64,000 bases of DNA, from assembly GCF_022965805.1 (NCBI RefSeq), contig NC_133104.1, positions 23,432,069-23,496,068 of the forward strand, read 5' to 3'. The position numbers and the translations under genes were made by a program. Positions 24,108 through 34,969 of this stretch are shown piece after piece (the first letter of the stretch is position 1; each line of letters opens with the position of its first letter). Below the pieces are notes generated by a model, which saw nothing but the letters and a program-made list of their open reading frames with translations, was not told where the DNA came from and did not search any database. The stretch comes from Primulina eburnea. Taxonomy: Eukaryota > Streptophyta > Magnoliopsida > Lamiales > Gesneriaceae.

Positions 24108-25688
24108 ATGTTGAAGAATCTGCTCATGTTGATTTCGATGAAACTGAACTAACTGATAAGCCAACTGATCAAGTTCAGCTAGTTGATCGATTTACAGATA
24201 TCAGTTTGGAGGAAAATGATGAAGGAGACAATCACATAAATCAAAACAACCTCCAAACACCCCAAACCAGAAGTGTTAGATCAATCAGCTGAACCAGAAG
24301 CCATTCCTAATAATCAGTTGATAGAGCAAACTGATGACATTCAATTACCAACTGAAAAAATTACTGATACAACAAATACTGAGTACAGATGGAAAAAATC
24401 ACACCCACATGAATTGGTAATATGAAATCCATCTGATCAGTAAGAACTCGCAATCAAATGCTAAATTTATTTATCTATTCAGCTTTTGTTTCACAACTAG
24501 AACCGAAGAAAACTGATGAAGCTCTTGCTGATCCTAACTGGGTAAATGCAATGCAAGAAGAGCTAAATCAGTTCACTCGTAATAATGTCTGGAACTTAGT
24601 CCCAAGACCAATTTCAAAAACTATTATAGGTACAAAATGGGTGTACAGGAACAAACTGAACGAGGATGGTTCAGTTGTGCGCAATAAAGCAAGGTTAGTA
24701 GCACAAGGATATAGGCAAGAAAAATGAATTGATTATGATGAAACATATGCAACAGTTGCAAGACTGGAAGCTATCAGAATATTCCTTGCATATGCTTCAT
24801 TCAAGAACTTCAAAGTCTATCAAATGGATGTCCAAAGTGCATTCCTGAACGGTCAACTACAAGAGGAAGTATATGTTGAACAACCCCCAGGTTTTGTAAA
24901 TCACAATTTTCCTGATCATGTATATCATTTGAACAAAGCTTTATATGGTATTAAACAAGCTCCCAGAGCTTGGTACGAAACTCTTTCAAAATTTCTAACT
25001 GATCATAATTTTTCTGTTGGATCAGTTGATAAGACCTTGTTCAAATTTTCCAAGAATAATCACATTTTACTTGTTCAAATTTATGTTGACGATATCATAT
25101 TTGGGTCAACTAACCCAAAATTATGTGAGAAATTTGCTAAGTTGATGCAGGAAAAATTCGAAATGAGCATGATGGGTGAACTGACATTCTTTCTTGGACT
25201 GCAAGTGAAGCAACTGGAGACTGGTACATTCATCAGTCAGACTAAATATACAAAGGAGCTGCTGAAGAAATTTGGCATGGAGTCATGTTCAGCTGCAAAT
25301 ACTCCCATGAGCTCATCAGTAAAATTGGACACTGATCAAGGGGGAATATCAGTTGAGGCGACATTATATCGAGGTTTAATAGGTTCATTGTTGTACCTAA
25401 CTGCCAGTCACCCTGATATTGTATTTGCTGTCTGTATGTATGCTAGATTTCAAGCAAATCCTAAGCAACCACATTTCTCAGTTGCTAAAAGAATTTTAAA
25501 ATTTCTTAAGGGTACACAAAATGTTGGGTTATGGTATTCAAAAGACTCGTCTTTCAATTTAGTTGGCTATTCAGATGCAGATTATGCAGGATGTAAACTT
25601 GATCGAAAAAGTACAAGTGGTTCATGTCAGTATCTTGGAGACAGACTGATCTCCTGGTTCAGCAAAAAGCAGACATCCATAGCTACCT
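24108..25688 (+). pseudogene. pol: Reverse transcriptase and start of RNase H of copia C
   Basis: 24108-24457 is decayed linker. RT opens at 24458 (DPNWVNAMQEELNQF, WVYRNKLNEDGSV, ARLVAQGYRQEK), with TGA 24725-24727, and continues after 24728 with MDVQSAFLNGQLQEEVYVEQPPGF and an intact catalytic YVDD at 25082-25093. RNase H begins VGYSDADYAG near 25561 and is cut at 25688 by gypsy D; the remaining RNase H is at 32834-33171. The lineage-typical NGxLxEEVYV and QPPGF motifs support SIRE/Maximus-like copia. Confidence 0.9.
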
Positions 25689-25765
25689 TGTAGTATCCCG
25701 ATGCCTAATTTGAGTTAATTATTGGATTAATTATATTTCGGTGGGATCGGAAGGACCGAACAGAG

Positions 25766-25958
25766 TTCGGATCGTCCGAAGCGGGTTCGGATCGTCCGAA
25801 GAGGGTTCGAATCGTCCGAAGAAAGGTGGCTGGACACGTGGAAGACATGCAGAGTTCGGATCGTCCGATCAGGGTTCGGATCGTCCGAAGACAGGTGTCT
25901 GGACACGTGGAAGACATGCAAGGTTCGGATCGTCCGATCAGAGTTCGGATCGTCCGAA
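25766..25958 (+). promoter_or_regulatory. Palindromic TTCGGA-N3-TCCGAA array in U3 of gypsy D
   Basis: Seven copies of TTCGGATCGTCCGAA or one-base variants begin at 25766, 25786, 25806, 25855, 25875, 25924 and 25944, in closely spaced sets. Related CGGATCTTCCGA copies follow to about 26001. Two 27-bp spacer copies carry GGACACGTGG with a CACGTG G-box core. The array ends about 50 bp before the TATA box, which is the position of a plant enhancer. It is duplicated in the 3' LTR (31663-31855). The binding factor is unknown. Confidence 0.7.
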
Positions 25959-26008
25959 GTGTGCCGGATCGGATCTTCCGAAGTGGATCGGATCTTCCGA
26001 TCGTTGTC

Positions 26009-26016
26009 TATAAATA
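26009..26016 (+). promoter_or_regulatory. TATA box of gypsy D 5' LTR
   Basis: CTATAAATAGAGG context, a strong plant TATA box, about 320 bp into the LTR and directly downstream of the palindromic array. Copy in the 3' LTR at 31906-31913. Confidence 0.8.
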
Positions 26017-26935
26017 GAGGCGCGAGGTTTCACTTTTTACTCGCCAATTCCGAGTGTTCCAGAGCGTTTTAGTCGTTTCTGATGGGTTTCTAGTCTTTTC
26101 CCGAGGTTTAGGCACTAGCGGGGAGCTACTAGTCTTGTAGCGGAGCTGTGCTCTAGTTGGGAGCTAGCGGCATCAGTGGGCTGACTACGGACGCAGACTT
26201 GATTCTAGGACTGATTGCTAGGATCTACTGGTTTGAGGTACGAAAGTACTATCCGAGATAGCAGGATTGAGTATGCTTTACTATGTGTTGCATGTTTATA
26301 TGTTGCATTATTATCTGTCATATGATGCATGGTTTATTATGCGGCATTTGCATAATCATGTTGATCCTGACTATTTTTGAGATAGCCTGTTGAGAGGGTG
26401 CTCAGCCCTCGTTTGTTGTGGATGGTTGGACCCCGTTGGCCGACGGTGGTCAGGTCACCGGTATATCCACAGGTTTATTTTGGTATGGGAGCCACCTCCA
26501 GGTGCGACGGCGCAGAGTGCTACATACCTTGACGTCATTTACCTGAGCAGTATTTCGATATACCCAGATCCTGGTATCCAGTACATTTTGCATACATGCA
26601 TGTCATAGTCTTGTATACTCATGCTTTCGGTGCTGAGCGTTTTATGCTCACGTCCTCGGTTTATCTCTGTTTTGGACACCCTATTCGATGGGGCAGGTCT
26701 CAGGTTGGACGGTCCAGGAGGGAGTGGACAGGGAGCTGGCAGAGGTTGACCTGTAGTTGTTGGTATTTGTTCTTGGTATTTAGTTCGATCTGGTTGTTTA
26801 AGTATTTTTGTACTTACAGATTCGATTGGGTTGTATTACTGTTTTTCCGCTGTTTACCTGATTCAGTTTAAATGTTAAATTTTGCATGCTTAAGTTCTGA
26901 TTAGTAGGTGATTCTGGAACGGGTCACTACATTTA

Positions 26936-26947
26936 TGGTATCAGAGC
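26936..26947 (+). other. Primer binding site of gypsy D
   Basis: TGGTATCAGAGC, exact initiator-Met tRNA complement, 4 nt after the LTR end. Confidence 0.92.
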
Positions 26948-27017
26948 ATGCATTAAGATTTTGGGATTTAGAACTGTTCTTTTGGGTTTAATCTCTGGTA
27001 ACTTTTGTAGCTAAGAG

Positions 27018-30000
27018 ATGTCTGGTTTTGACGACGATGCTAGTAGTCATGGCAGCGTTGGACGCTGGGGAGACCGCGACGATCGGGAGCGTCGTCGAGA
27101 GCATCGAGAACGTCGTCAACACCGTCGTGATGAGCCTCGGAGTTTTAGTATGCATCGATTCTTGCAGATGGGGCCGAAACCTCTTTCAGGCGGTGAGACC
27201 CCGGATGTTGCGGAGAACTGGCTCGAGAGGATGGAGAGCTGCTTCAAGACTTTTCAGTGCTCGGCGGAGCAGCAGATTGATACCCTTGATTTCTTGCTGG
27301 AGGGTGGTGCGCGCAAGTGGTGGAGGTCTACCTCTGCACCGATAGTTCAGCGACAGGGTCGAGTTCTTTGGGCCGATTTCCGAGCCGCTTTCATGCTGCT
27401 TTACTTTCCGCCAGCTCTTCTGCAGACCAAGGCGATTGAGTTGATCAATCTGAAGCAGGGAAGTTTGTCTGTTGATGAGTATCAGCAGAAGTTCTTTGAG
27501 TTGCTTCCGTATGTTCCGCATGTCAGTGACAATACTATGGCCAAGTGTAACCATTTTCTTCAGGGCCTCAATCAGGAGATTTATGATCGGGTTGTTGTCT
27601 GCGATGATCCGACATCGTATGAGGGTCTTGTGAATCGTTGTCGCCAAGCTGAGGGCAGTTTGCTGAGAGGTCGAGCCATGCAGTCTGCTCGTCCTACTAG
27701 TTCTTTGGGTCCCCGCGCCCAAGCATTTAAGAAGGCTGGATCTACTTCTTCTTCCTCTGGATCTGGAGGAATTCACCATTTTGGGAAGAAGAAGGGCCCG
27801 TGTCAGCATTGCGGGAAGGATCATCCGACGGAGCGTTGTCGCAAGGTTGCGGGTGCTTGTTACAAGTGCGGTGAGATGGGCCACATGAAGAGAGATTGTC
27901 CACAGACGGGCGGAGGATCAGGATCTGGTTCTCAGGCTTCAGTTCATCAGAGGCCACAGCAGGGACAGTCTACTCAGGGTTCTAACCTCCGACCGCGTAC
28001 TCAAGGGCAGGTCTTTGCTCTTAACCAGGATCAGGCGGCTGAGGAGAACGAGAGAGTTATCGCAGGTGTGTTTTTATTATGTGGATTACCTGCTTACGTT
28101 CTCATTGACACTGGTGCATCTCATTCATTCATATCTGCGAGATTTGCTAAGCGTCATAAGTTACCTTTCACTTCTTTGGACGTTGTGGTATCTGTTTCCA
28201 CGCCGATGGGTCATTCGGTGCTAGCTAAACGTCTAGTTTTGGGTTGTCCTCTAGAGTTTGAGGGTAATGCTTTAACTGCTAATTTGATGATTCTTGTGAT
28301 GGAGGATTTTGATTGCATTCTGGGAATAGATGTGCTGACTGTGTTTAGAGCTACTGTGGACTGTTATCAGAAGTTTGTGCAGTTTCGTCCAGTTGAGGGC
28401 GACAGTTGGTTTTTCTATGGAGAGGGAGCGCGACCCCCGATGCCTGTGGTTTCTGCTCTGAAAGCCTGTCGTGCTTTAGAGTCGGGCGGGGAAGGCTACC
28501 TTATCTATGCTTTTGATTCATCCGTAGATAGTGTCGGTATCAGTGACATTCCAGTGGTTTGCGATTTTCCGGATGTTTTTCCCGAGGAGATTCTTGGTTT
28601 TCCTCCCGTTCGGGAAGTGGATTTCGGCATTGATTTAGTGCCAGGCACGGCACCAATCTCTAGAGCTCCTTATCGTTTAGCTCCATCGGAGATGCAAGAA
28701 TTGAAACAGCAGTTGCAGGATCTTCTTGACAAGGGGTATATTCGACCCAGTGTGTCCCCGTGGGGAGCACCAGTTCTTTTTGTCAAAAAGAAGGATGGTT
28801 CTATGCGGCTCTGCATAGATTATCGGCAGTTGAATCGTGCGACGATAAAGAATAAGTATCCGTTGCCACGGATTGATGATTTATTTGATCAACTGCAAGG
28901 TACCTCTGTGTATTCCAAGATTGATTTAAGGTCTGGTTATCATCAGCTTCGAGTTCATCAGGGAGATATATCGAAGACTGCATTCAGGACCCGGTATGGG
29001 CATTATGAGTTTCTGGTTATGCCTTTTGGGGTGACGAATGCACCAGCAGTTTTTATGGATCTGATGAATCGGGTTTTTCGGGAATTCTTGGATAAGTTTG
29101 TTGTGGTGTTTATAGATGATATCTTAATCTATTCGCATGATCAGCAAGAACACGTACAACACTTAAGGATTATTTTACAGACACTTCGCGAGAATCAGCT
29201 TTATGCGAAGTTGAGTAAATGTGAGTTTTGGATTGACAGGGTTGTATTCCTTGGTCATGTCATTTCTAGCGAGGGAGTTTCAGTTGACCCAAGTAAGGTG
29301 GAAGCGGTATTGAACTGGTCGCGTCCGACGACAGTAGCCGAGATCCGCAGTTTTCTGGGATTGGCTGGGTATTATCGCCGTTTCATTGTCAACTTCTCTC
29401 AGATTGCTAGGCCACTCACTCAGCTCACTCGGAAAGATGTTTCATTTGAATGGACATCAGAGTGCGAAGAGAGTTTCTTGGAACTTCGCAGACGTTTGAC
29501 ATCTGCGCCTGTTTTGGCTTTACCGTCTGGATCTGGTGGTTTCAGTGTTTACACCGATGCCTCTTTACAGGGACTAGGGTGTGTTCTGATGCAGAATGAG
29601 CATGTGATTGCTTATGCGTCGAGACAGTTAAAGCCTCATGAGGAAAACTATCCTGTTCATGATCTGGAATTAGCAGCGATCGTTTTTGCTTTGAAAATCT
29701 GGCGCCATTATCTGTATGGTGAGCGATTTGAGATTTTCACCGATCATAAGAGTTTGAAGTATCTGTTCACTCAGGCTGAGTTGAACATGCGTCAGCGTCG
29801 TTGGATGGATCTACTCAAGGATTACGATTGTGAGATCAAGTATCATCCAGGATCTGCGAATCTCACGGCCGATGCTCTTAGTCGCAAGGTGAGGTTATCT
29901 GCTCTTCAGACTTGTGCTGTATCTGGGATTATTCAGGATTTCTGTTCGATGGGATTCAATTGTAAGCATCGGAAGGGAACAGAGAGTATCCGTATAGCTA

Positions 30001-31445
30001 CTATTTTGTCCGAGCCAGTTTTGTATTCTCGGATTAGAGATGCTCAGATGTCTGATTCTAAGGTTCAGAAATTAGCTCGGTTGGCTGATAAAGATAATAC
30101 TTCTGGATTCCACTATCAGTCCGAGGGTCTTTTGTGCTTATCTGGTCGTGTTGTTGTACCGGAAGATGACACTTTGAGGGAAGAGATTTTGTCCCAGGCT
30201 CATCGTAGCAAGTTGAGTGTTCATCCAGGGAGCAACAAGATGTATAAGGATTTGAGGACTCGATTTTGGTGGAAAGGTATGAAACGTAATGTTTATCAGT
30301 ATGTCTCCAAGTGCCTTGTCTGTCAGCAGGTGAAGGCTGAGTGTCGACGACCTGGAGGTTTGTTGCAGAATCTTCCTATTCCGGAGTGGAAGTGGGAGCA
30401 TATCACGATGGACTTCGTGACTCACTTGCCTATGTCTGTGGGGAATAGAGATGCTATCTGGGTGGTAGTGGATCGACTTACTAAGTCTGCCCATTTTCTT
30501 CCGTATAACAGAGATTTCACTTTCGATCGGATGGCACGGTTGTACATTCAGGAGATTGTACGGTTTCATGGTGTGCCCGTGAGTATCGTTAGTGACAGAG
30601 ATCCTCGATTTACATCTAGATTTTGGGGCAGCTTTCAGCAAGCTTTGGGCACTACCTTGAGTTTGAGTACTGCATATCACCCAGAGACTGACGGTCAGTC
30701 AGAGAGGACTATTCGTACTCTTGAGGATATGTTGAGATCTTGTGTGATGGATTTCGGGCCAGCTTGGCAGGATCATCTGCCGCTGATAGAGTTTGCATAC
30801 AACAACAGTTTTCATAGGAGTATTGGTATGTCTCCGTTTGAAGCATTGTATGGTCGACGTTGTCGTACTCCTCTGTTCTGGGAAGAAGTCGGAGAACGAC
30901 AGGTCGAGGGTCCAGAATTGATTCAGCAGGCCATGGACAAAGTTCTTGTGATCAAACAGCGGATTAAGACTGCTCAGGATCGACAAGCGAGTTATGCGAA
31001 CACCAAGCGCAGACCTCTTCATTTTGATGCAGGCGAGAAAGTGTTTCTCAAGGTATCACCTTTTCGGAGGATTCTGAGATTTGGACTCAAGGGTAAGCTA
31101 TCTCCGAGATTCATTGGTCCTTTTGAGATCTTAGAATGTGTGGGAGATTTGGCCTACAGATTAGCTTTGCCACCGTATCTGTCTAGTGTTCACAATGTGT
31201 TTCATGTGTCCTTGTTGAGACGATACGTAGCGGATGAGTCTCATGTTTTGCATCCGACAGAAGTTCAGCTGAATCCGGATTTGTCTTTTGTGGAAAGACC
31301 GGTCTCGATCTTAGACCGGAAGGATAAGGTACTGCGGAATAAGACTATTCCTCTTGTCTTAGTGCAGTGGCAGCGCCGAGGTACTGAAGAAGCTACTTGG
31401 GAACTAGAGAGTCGCATGCGGTCAGAGCATCCAGAGTTGTTCTAG
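27018..31445 (+). CDS. gag-pol: Gag-Pol polyprotein of gypsy D
   Basis: Single 1475-residue frame with no stop or shift, starting at ATG 27018 about 70 nt after the primer site. An Arg-rich N-terminus (about 25-45) precedes the Gag capsid domain (about 60-220). A CCHC knuckle [14 protein letters not shown] lies near 279-292, with a preceding C-X2-C-X4-H-X4-C-like [13 protein letters not shown]. The protease has IDTGASHSF near 362. In [13 protein letters not shown] is near 631 and the catalytic FIDDILIYS near 697. RNase H starts [10 protein letters not shown] near 843. Integrase has an HHCC domain (about 1060-1105), then [17 protein letters not shown] and TDGQSERT, so Asp, Asp and Glu are all present. 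A chromodomain-like tail sits at about 1437-1475. Length and order fit a chromovirus (Tekay-like). Expected to be active if transcribed. Confidence 0.96.
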   Translation: MSGFDDDASSHGSVGRWGDRDDRERRREHRERRQHRRDEPRSFSMHRFLQMGPKPLSGGETPDVAENWLERMESCFKTFQCSAEQQIDTLDFLLEGGARKWWRSTSAPIVQRQGRVLWADFRAAFMLLYFPPALLQTKAIELINLKQGSLSVDEYQQKFFELLPYVPHVSDNTMAKCNHFLQGLNQEIYDRVVVCDDPTSYEGLVNRCRQAEGSLLRGRAMQSARPTSSLGPRAQAFKKAGSTSSSSGSGGIHHFGKKKGPCQHCGKDHPTERCRKVAGACYKCGEMGHMKRDCPQTGGGSGSGSQASVHQRPQQGQSTQGSNLRPRTQGQVFALNQDQAAEENERVIAGVFLLCGLPAYVLIDTGASHSFISARFAKRHKLPFTSLDVVVSVSTPMGHSVLAKRLVLGCPLEFEGNALTANLMILVMEDFDCILGIDVLTVFRATVDCYQKFVQFRPVEGDSWFFYGEGARPPMPVVSALKACRALESGGEGYLIYAFDSSVDSVGISDIPVVCDFPDVFPEEILGFPPVREVDFGIDLVPGTAPISRAPYRLAPSEMQELKQQLQDLLDKGYIRPSVSPWGAPVLFVKKKDGSMRLCIDYRQLNRATIKNKYPLPRIDDLFDQLQGTSVYSKIDLRSGYHQLRVHQGDISKTAFRTRYGHYEFLVMPFGVTNAPAVFMDLMNRVFREFLDKFVVVFIDDILIYSHDQQEHVQHLRIILQTLRENQLYAKLSKCEFWIDRVVFLGHVISSEGVSVDPSKVEAVLNWSRPTTVAEIRSFLGLAGYYRRFIVNFSQIARPLTQLTRKDVSFEWTSECEESFLELRRRLTSAPVLALPSGSGGFSVYTDASLQGLGCVLMQNEHVIAYASRQLKPHEENYPVHDLELAAIVFALKIWRHYLYGERFEIFTDHKSLKYLFTQAELNMRQRRWMDLLKDYDCEIKYHPGSANLTADALSRKVRLSALQTCAVSGIIQDFCSMGFNCKHRKGTESIRIATILSEPVLYSRIRDAQMSDSKVQKLARLADKDNTSGFHYQSEGLLCLSGRVVVPEDDTLREEILSQAHRSKLSVHPGSNKMYKDLRTRFWWKGMKRNVYQYVSKCLVCQQVKAECRRPGGLLQNLPIPEWKWEHITMDFVTHLPMSVGNRDAIWVVVDRLTKSAHFLPYNRDFTFDRMARLYIQEIVRFHGVPVSIVSDRDPRFTSRFWGSFQQALGTTLSLSTAYHPETDGQSERTIRTLEDMLRSCVMDFGPAWQDHLPLIEFAYNNSFHRSIGMSPFEALYGRRCRTPLFWEEVGERQVEGPELIQQAMDKVLVIKQRIKTAQDRQASYANTKRRPLHFDAGEKVFLKVSPFRRILRFGLKGKLSPRFIGPFEILECVGDLAYRLALPPYLSSVHNVFHVSLLRRYVADESHVLHPTEVQLNPDLSFVERPVSILDRKDKVLRNKTIPLVLVQWQRRGTEEATWELESRMRSEHPELF

Positions 31446-31573
31446 TTGTAGTATTTTCAGTAATGATTGTAATTTCAGTTGTACTTTCAGTTGAAATTCA
31501 TTCTTAAGATTGAATGTATTGTTGTTCAGAATTGTCATTCTTCAGACTCGATTTCGCGGACCAAATCCTTTTT

Positions 31574-31585
31574 AGGGGGGGAGAA
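31574..31585 (+). other. Polypurine tract of gypsy D
   Basis: AGGGGGGGAGAA directly before TGTAGTATCC of the 3' LTR. Confidence 0.88.
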
Positions 31586-32828
31586 TGTAGTATCCCGATG
31601 CCTAATTTGAGTTAATTATTGGATTAATTATATTTCGGTGGGATCGGAAGGACCGAACAGAGTTCGGATCGTCCGAAGCGGGTTCGGATCGTCCGAAGAG
31701 GGTTCGAATCGTCCGAAGACAGGTGGCTGGACACGTGGAAGACATGCAGAGTTCGGATCGTCCGATCAGGGTTCGGATCGTCCGAAGACAGGTGTCTGGA
31801 CACGTGGAAGACATGCAAGGTTCGGATCGTCCGATCAGAGTTCGGATCGTCCGAAGTGTGCCGGATCGGATCTTCCGAAGTGGATCGGATCTTCCGATCG
31901 TTGTCTATAAATAGAGGCGCGAGGTTTCACTTTTTACTGGCCAATTCCGAGTGTTCCAGAGCGTTTTAGTCGTTTCTGATGGGTTTCTAGTCTTTTCCCG
32001 AGGTTTAGGCACTAGCGGGGAGCTACTAGTCTTGTAGCGGAGCTGTGCTCTAGTTGGGAGCTAGCGGCATCAGTGGGCTGACTACGGACGCAGACTTGAT
32101 TCTAGGACTGATTGCTAGGATCTACTGGTTTGAGGTACGAAAGTACTATCCGAGATAGCAGGATTGAGTATGCTTTACTATGTGTTGCATGTTTATATGT
32201 TGCATTATTATCTGTCATATGATGCATGGTTTATTATGCGGCATTTGCATAATCATGTTGAGCCTGACTATTTTTGAGATAGCCTGTTGAGAGGGTGCTC
32301 AGCCCTCGTTTGTTGTGGATGGTTGGACCCCGTTGGCCGACGGTGGTCAGGTCACCGGTATATCCACAGGTTTATTTTGGTATGGGAGCCACCTCCTGGT
32401 GCGACGGCGCAGAGTGCTACATACCTTGACGTCATTTACCTGAGCAGTATTTCGATATACCCAGATCCTGGTATCCAGTACATTTTGCATACATGCATGT
32501 CATAGTCTTGTATACTCATGCTTTCGGTGCTGAGCGTTTTATGCTCACGTCCTCGGTTTATCTCTGTTTTGGACACCCTATTCGATGGGGCAGGTCTCAG
32601 GTTGGACGGTCCAGGAGGGAGTGGACAGGGAGCTGGCAGAGGTTGACCTGTAGTTGTTGGTATTTGTTCTTGGTATTTAGTTCGATCTGGTTGTTTAAGT
32701 ATTTTTGTACTTACAGATTCGATTGGGTTGTATTACTGTTTTTCCGCTGTTTACCTGATTCAGTTTAAATGTTAAATTTTGCATGCTTAAGTTCTGATTA
32801 GTAGGTGATTCTGGAACGGGTCACTACA
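31586..32828 (+). repeat. 3' LTR of gypsy D
   Basis: 1243 bp, near-identical to the 5' LTR, including the palindromic array and TATA box. Differences seen near 31736, 31939, 32263 and 32395. Confidence 0.96.
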
Positions 32829-32833
32829 TACCT

Positions 32834-33171
32834 CAACAACTGAAGCAGAATATCTTGCTGCTGGTAGTTGTTGTGCTCAACTGATCTGGATCCAGCAACA
32901 ACTGAGAGATTATGGAGTAATTACAAATGAATCGCCCATATTTTGTGACAATACGAGTACAATTGCCATCACCTATAATCCATTTCTTCACTCAAGGACC
33001 AAGCATATAGATGTCAGGCATCACTTCATTAGAGATCATGCTTTGAAGAAGGACATTAGACTGGAGTATATCTCAACTGATCAACAAGCAGCTGACATCT
33101 TCACCAAGCCATTACCCGAGACTAAGTTTTCTCACTTTCGCAATATTCTTGGTTTAATTGACTTGTCTTAA
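32834..33171 (+). pseudogene. pol: RNase H C-terminus of copia C
   Basis: Continues the frame cut at 25688 with STTEAEYLAAGSCCAQLIW, then FCDNTSTIAI, RTKHIDVRHHFIRDH and ADIFTKPLPE, all standard copia RNase H motifs. It ends at TAA 33169-33171. No stop is seen in this portion, so apart from the gypsy D insert the RNase H was intact. Confidence 0.9.
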
Positions 33172-33410
33172 AATTATTTTTGATGCTGTTTTACTAGGAA
33201 AATTATTTGCAGAAAATAAGAACACAACAACAAATAAAAAATGTTACTTTATTAAGAATAAAATCGTTTCCATCTTACAAAAGATATTTCAGAACCAACT
33301 GAATCCTGCCATTACCTAATCCAATTATTCAACTCATAAATTCGGATTCTAGAAAATGATTCAGTTGTAGAAATCTTTTCAATCGCATACCACTCTTTCC
33401 AAATCATTGC

Positions 33411-33683
33411 TTACAACAAAACATTGTCATCAATCAGGTCTGTAACATGCTTGACTTCAAAATGATCAATATATTTTCTTGTTGTTGCTGCTTGAGCACG
33501 AGTAGGAGCAGCACCACTACTGCTTATCCTCTGCAAATCATGAATTTTGAACCATGTTGACATCACTTTCTTGAAAACATATTCTTCAATCTTCTTCTTC
33601 AACTCTTCGAAATAAAGCCTTGATTGTTCAGTAACATGAACGTGCGTACTGCTGAAAGCATCAGAATTACTTGAGTCGGACAT
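33411..33683 (-). CDS. Antisense accessory ORF 1 of copia C (90 aa)
   Basis: Minus-strand frame of 90 codons starting ATG at 33683, 240 bp downstream of the pol stop and facing it. Composition is mixed and hydrophilic: a Ser/Thr-rich start, a charged helical segment (SRLYFEELKKKIEEYVFKKV, about 22-41), then an Ala/Thr/Arg-rich linker. There is no signal peptide or membrane segment. I recognise no family. A TATA box (TATAAATA on the minus strand) lies at 33730-33723, about 40 bp upstream of the ATG, so it may have its own promoter. Antisense extra ORFs between pol and 3' LTR are known from some plant gypsy (Tat) elements; in copia I am less sure. The uninterrupted frame in a decayed element is notable but could be chance at this length. 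Confidence 0.5.
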   Translation of the reverse strand: MSDSSNSDAFSSTHVHVTEQSRLYFEELKKKIEEYVFKKVMSTWFKIHDLQRISSSGAAPTRAQAATTRKYIDHFEVKHVTDLIDDNVLL

Positions 33684-33722
33684 ATTGAACTGTTATTGTC
33701 TCACATTTTATCTCTCTCGTCT

Positions 33723-33730
33723 TATTTATA
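33723..33730 (-). promoter_or_regulatory. Candidate TATA box for antisense ORF 1
   Basis: Minus-strand TATAAATA in the context CTGTCTATAAATAAGACG, about 40 bp before the ATG at 33683. The spacing allows a short 5' leader. The 33684-34028 interval otherwise holds AT-rich, CAACTGA-rich sequence with nothing recognisable. Confidence 0.45.
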
Positions 33731-34028
33731 GACAGGTGACATTAAATGTTGAAGAAACCAAAGAGTCTCAAGTCAACCGAAGCGTTTTTCCTATTTTACC
33801 CAGACTTTTATTTTATCAGTTGTTAGTTATCAACTGATATCATTTTATCATCTATTACTTAATGCTTAATTGACTTCAGTTCATAGTCAACTTATATCAG
33901 TTAGTCTTTCATAAGTTTAAATTTGCAATTCATATATAACAACTGATGAAAATTATCATTTGCAGGGAAAAGAAAAACAAGAGTAAGCTTAGATAAATAT
34001 TTCATTCAACCATACACATTTGTACGAA

Positions 34029-34391
34029 TTACATCATCATATTTTTCCTCCACATCTTCAACCAAGTGGATAAAGCAGAGGTAGATGTCTTAAGAAAGCT
34101 ATGAGAAACAGCTATGCGATTGAGAATGTTCAGCTCCTTCCGAAGCATTAACTGATAGATATGACCCTCCTTAAAGACATCCACCCACACAGCTATGTTC
34201 AAGTGCTCCCGCACTTCTCTCAACTCTGCCATCAATTCTGGAGTAGTAGCCTCTCCAGTATTATACAAGAACTCAAGCTTCTATAGTTTTTCCCAGTAGT
34301 GAAGACTCGCATAGAAGACTTCATCTTCTCTGACAACCTTCCTAGCCTCCAAAGAAAATGGCGAAGCACTCGAGCTACTCGCATTTGTCAT
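34029..34391 (-). pseudogene. Antisense accessory ORF 2 of copia C (about 120 codons, one stop)
   Basis: Minus-strand reading frame from ATG 34391-34389 to the stop at 34029, broken by a single in-frame TAG at about 34280. Past it the 79-codon remainder is open (MYNTGEATTPELMAELREVREHLNIAVW...). The product would be helical, with Leu/Glu-rich segments and a basic C-terminus (WLKMWRKNMMM). It resembles antisense ORF 1 in size, strand and Ser/Ala-rich start (TNASSSSASP versus SDSSNSDA), which hints at a duplicated pair, but I cannot align them convincingly. Function unknown. Confidence 0.4.
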
Positions 34392-34819
34392 TTTTTTATC
34401 TTGAATATTTTCACCAATATGACAGGAACTAACAGTGTTACTTATATTTTTAGCCAAATATCATGGAAGCTGAAGGGCCGTCAATGGTTCAGCAAACGAT
34501 AATCTTTCTGACCTTTAAATTTATTCTCTTTAATTATTTTATGCACCGATTAAGGGGGAATATCAGTTTTTAAGAGGTTAACTGAGAAGACAACTGTTTG
34601 TAAATTCTCAACTGAAATGAATCAGTTTCCCAACTGATTGTTCAGCTGGATATTTTACAAATCTTCTCACATAAGTTAACAAATTAAAAACTTATTATAT
34701 CCCAAATCAACTGATGTGACTGCAATTTCGTAACGTGGCCTATTTTAAACCGTTCATTTCATGCACACACGCTTACAGCACACGTACACACATTTTTACT
34801 CAAATTTTTAATGGACTGA

Positions 34820-34857
34820 CACGTGTCCAGAATTTAAACAGCCACATACATATAAAT
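34820..34857 (+). promoter_or_regulatory. Candidate internal promoter for the sense accessory ORF
   Basis: The palindrome GACACGTGTC (G-box core CACGTG at 34820-34825) is followed 25 bp later by TATAAAT at 34851-34857, about 115 bp before ATG 34970. The sequence TTTCAG-GTTTCC at about 34946-34957 could instead be a splice acceptor for a subgenomic RNA. The 34392-34819 interval is AT-rich with CAACTGA-type words and no gene. Confidence 0.4.
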
Positions 34858-34969
34858 GATTCCCCGCTTCGATTCAGTTTTCTTTCTTACGCGTACATCA
34901 TCTCTCATAACAAACTCATACACTCAAAACTTATACTTCTCAAAATTTCAGGTTTCCTTACTCTCAGCA

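Larger units (their letters stand above)
25689..26931 (+). repeat. 5' LTR of gypsy D
   Basis: TGTAGTATCCCG to GGTCACTACA. The first 300 bp hold the TTCGGA-N3-TCCGAA array and TATA box described separately. No gene inside; overlapping short ORFs are repeat-driven and duplicated in the other LTR. Confidence 0.96.
25689..32828 (+). mobile_element. Gypsy element D, young and apparently complete
   Basis: 7140-bp Ty3/gypsy element in RNase H of copia C. LTRs 25689-26931 and 31586-32828 (1243 bp each) differ at about four positions by eye; duplication TACCT at 25684-25688 and 32829-32833. Exact primer site, uninterrupted 1475-codon gag-pol and polypurine tract are all present. It is the only element here with every part needed for autonomous movement. 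Confidence 0.96.

Noticed and set aside
25766..25958. Regularly spaced palindromes resembling a CRISPR array
   Set aside because: The genome is a plant, spacers are short and partly identical, and the array sits in the U3 of an LTR next to a TATA box.
25741..26017. Overlapping ORFs on both strands around the TTCGGA repeats
   Set aside because: They arise from a repeat whose period keeps several frames open; regulatory DNA explains it better.
27186..27884. 232-codon minus-strand ORF within gag of gypsy D
   Set aside because: Shadow of the open sense frame, with no recognised domain and a low-complexity composition.
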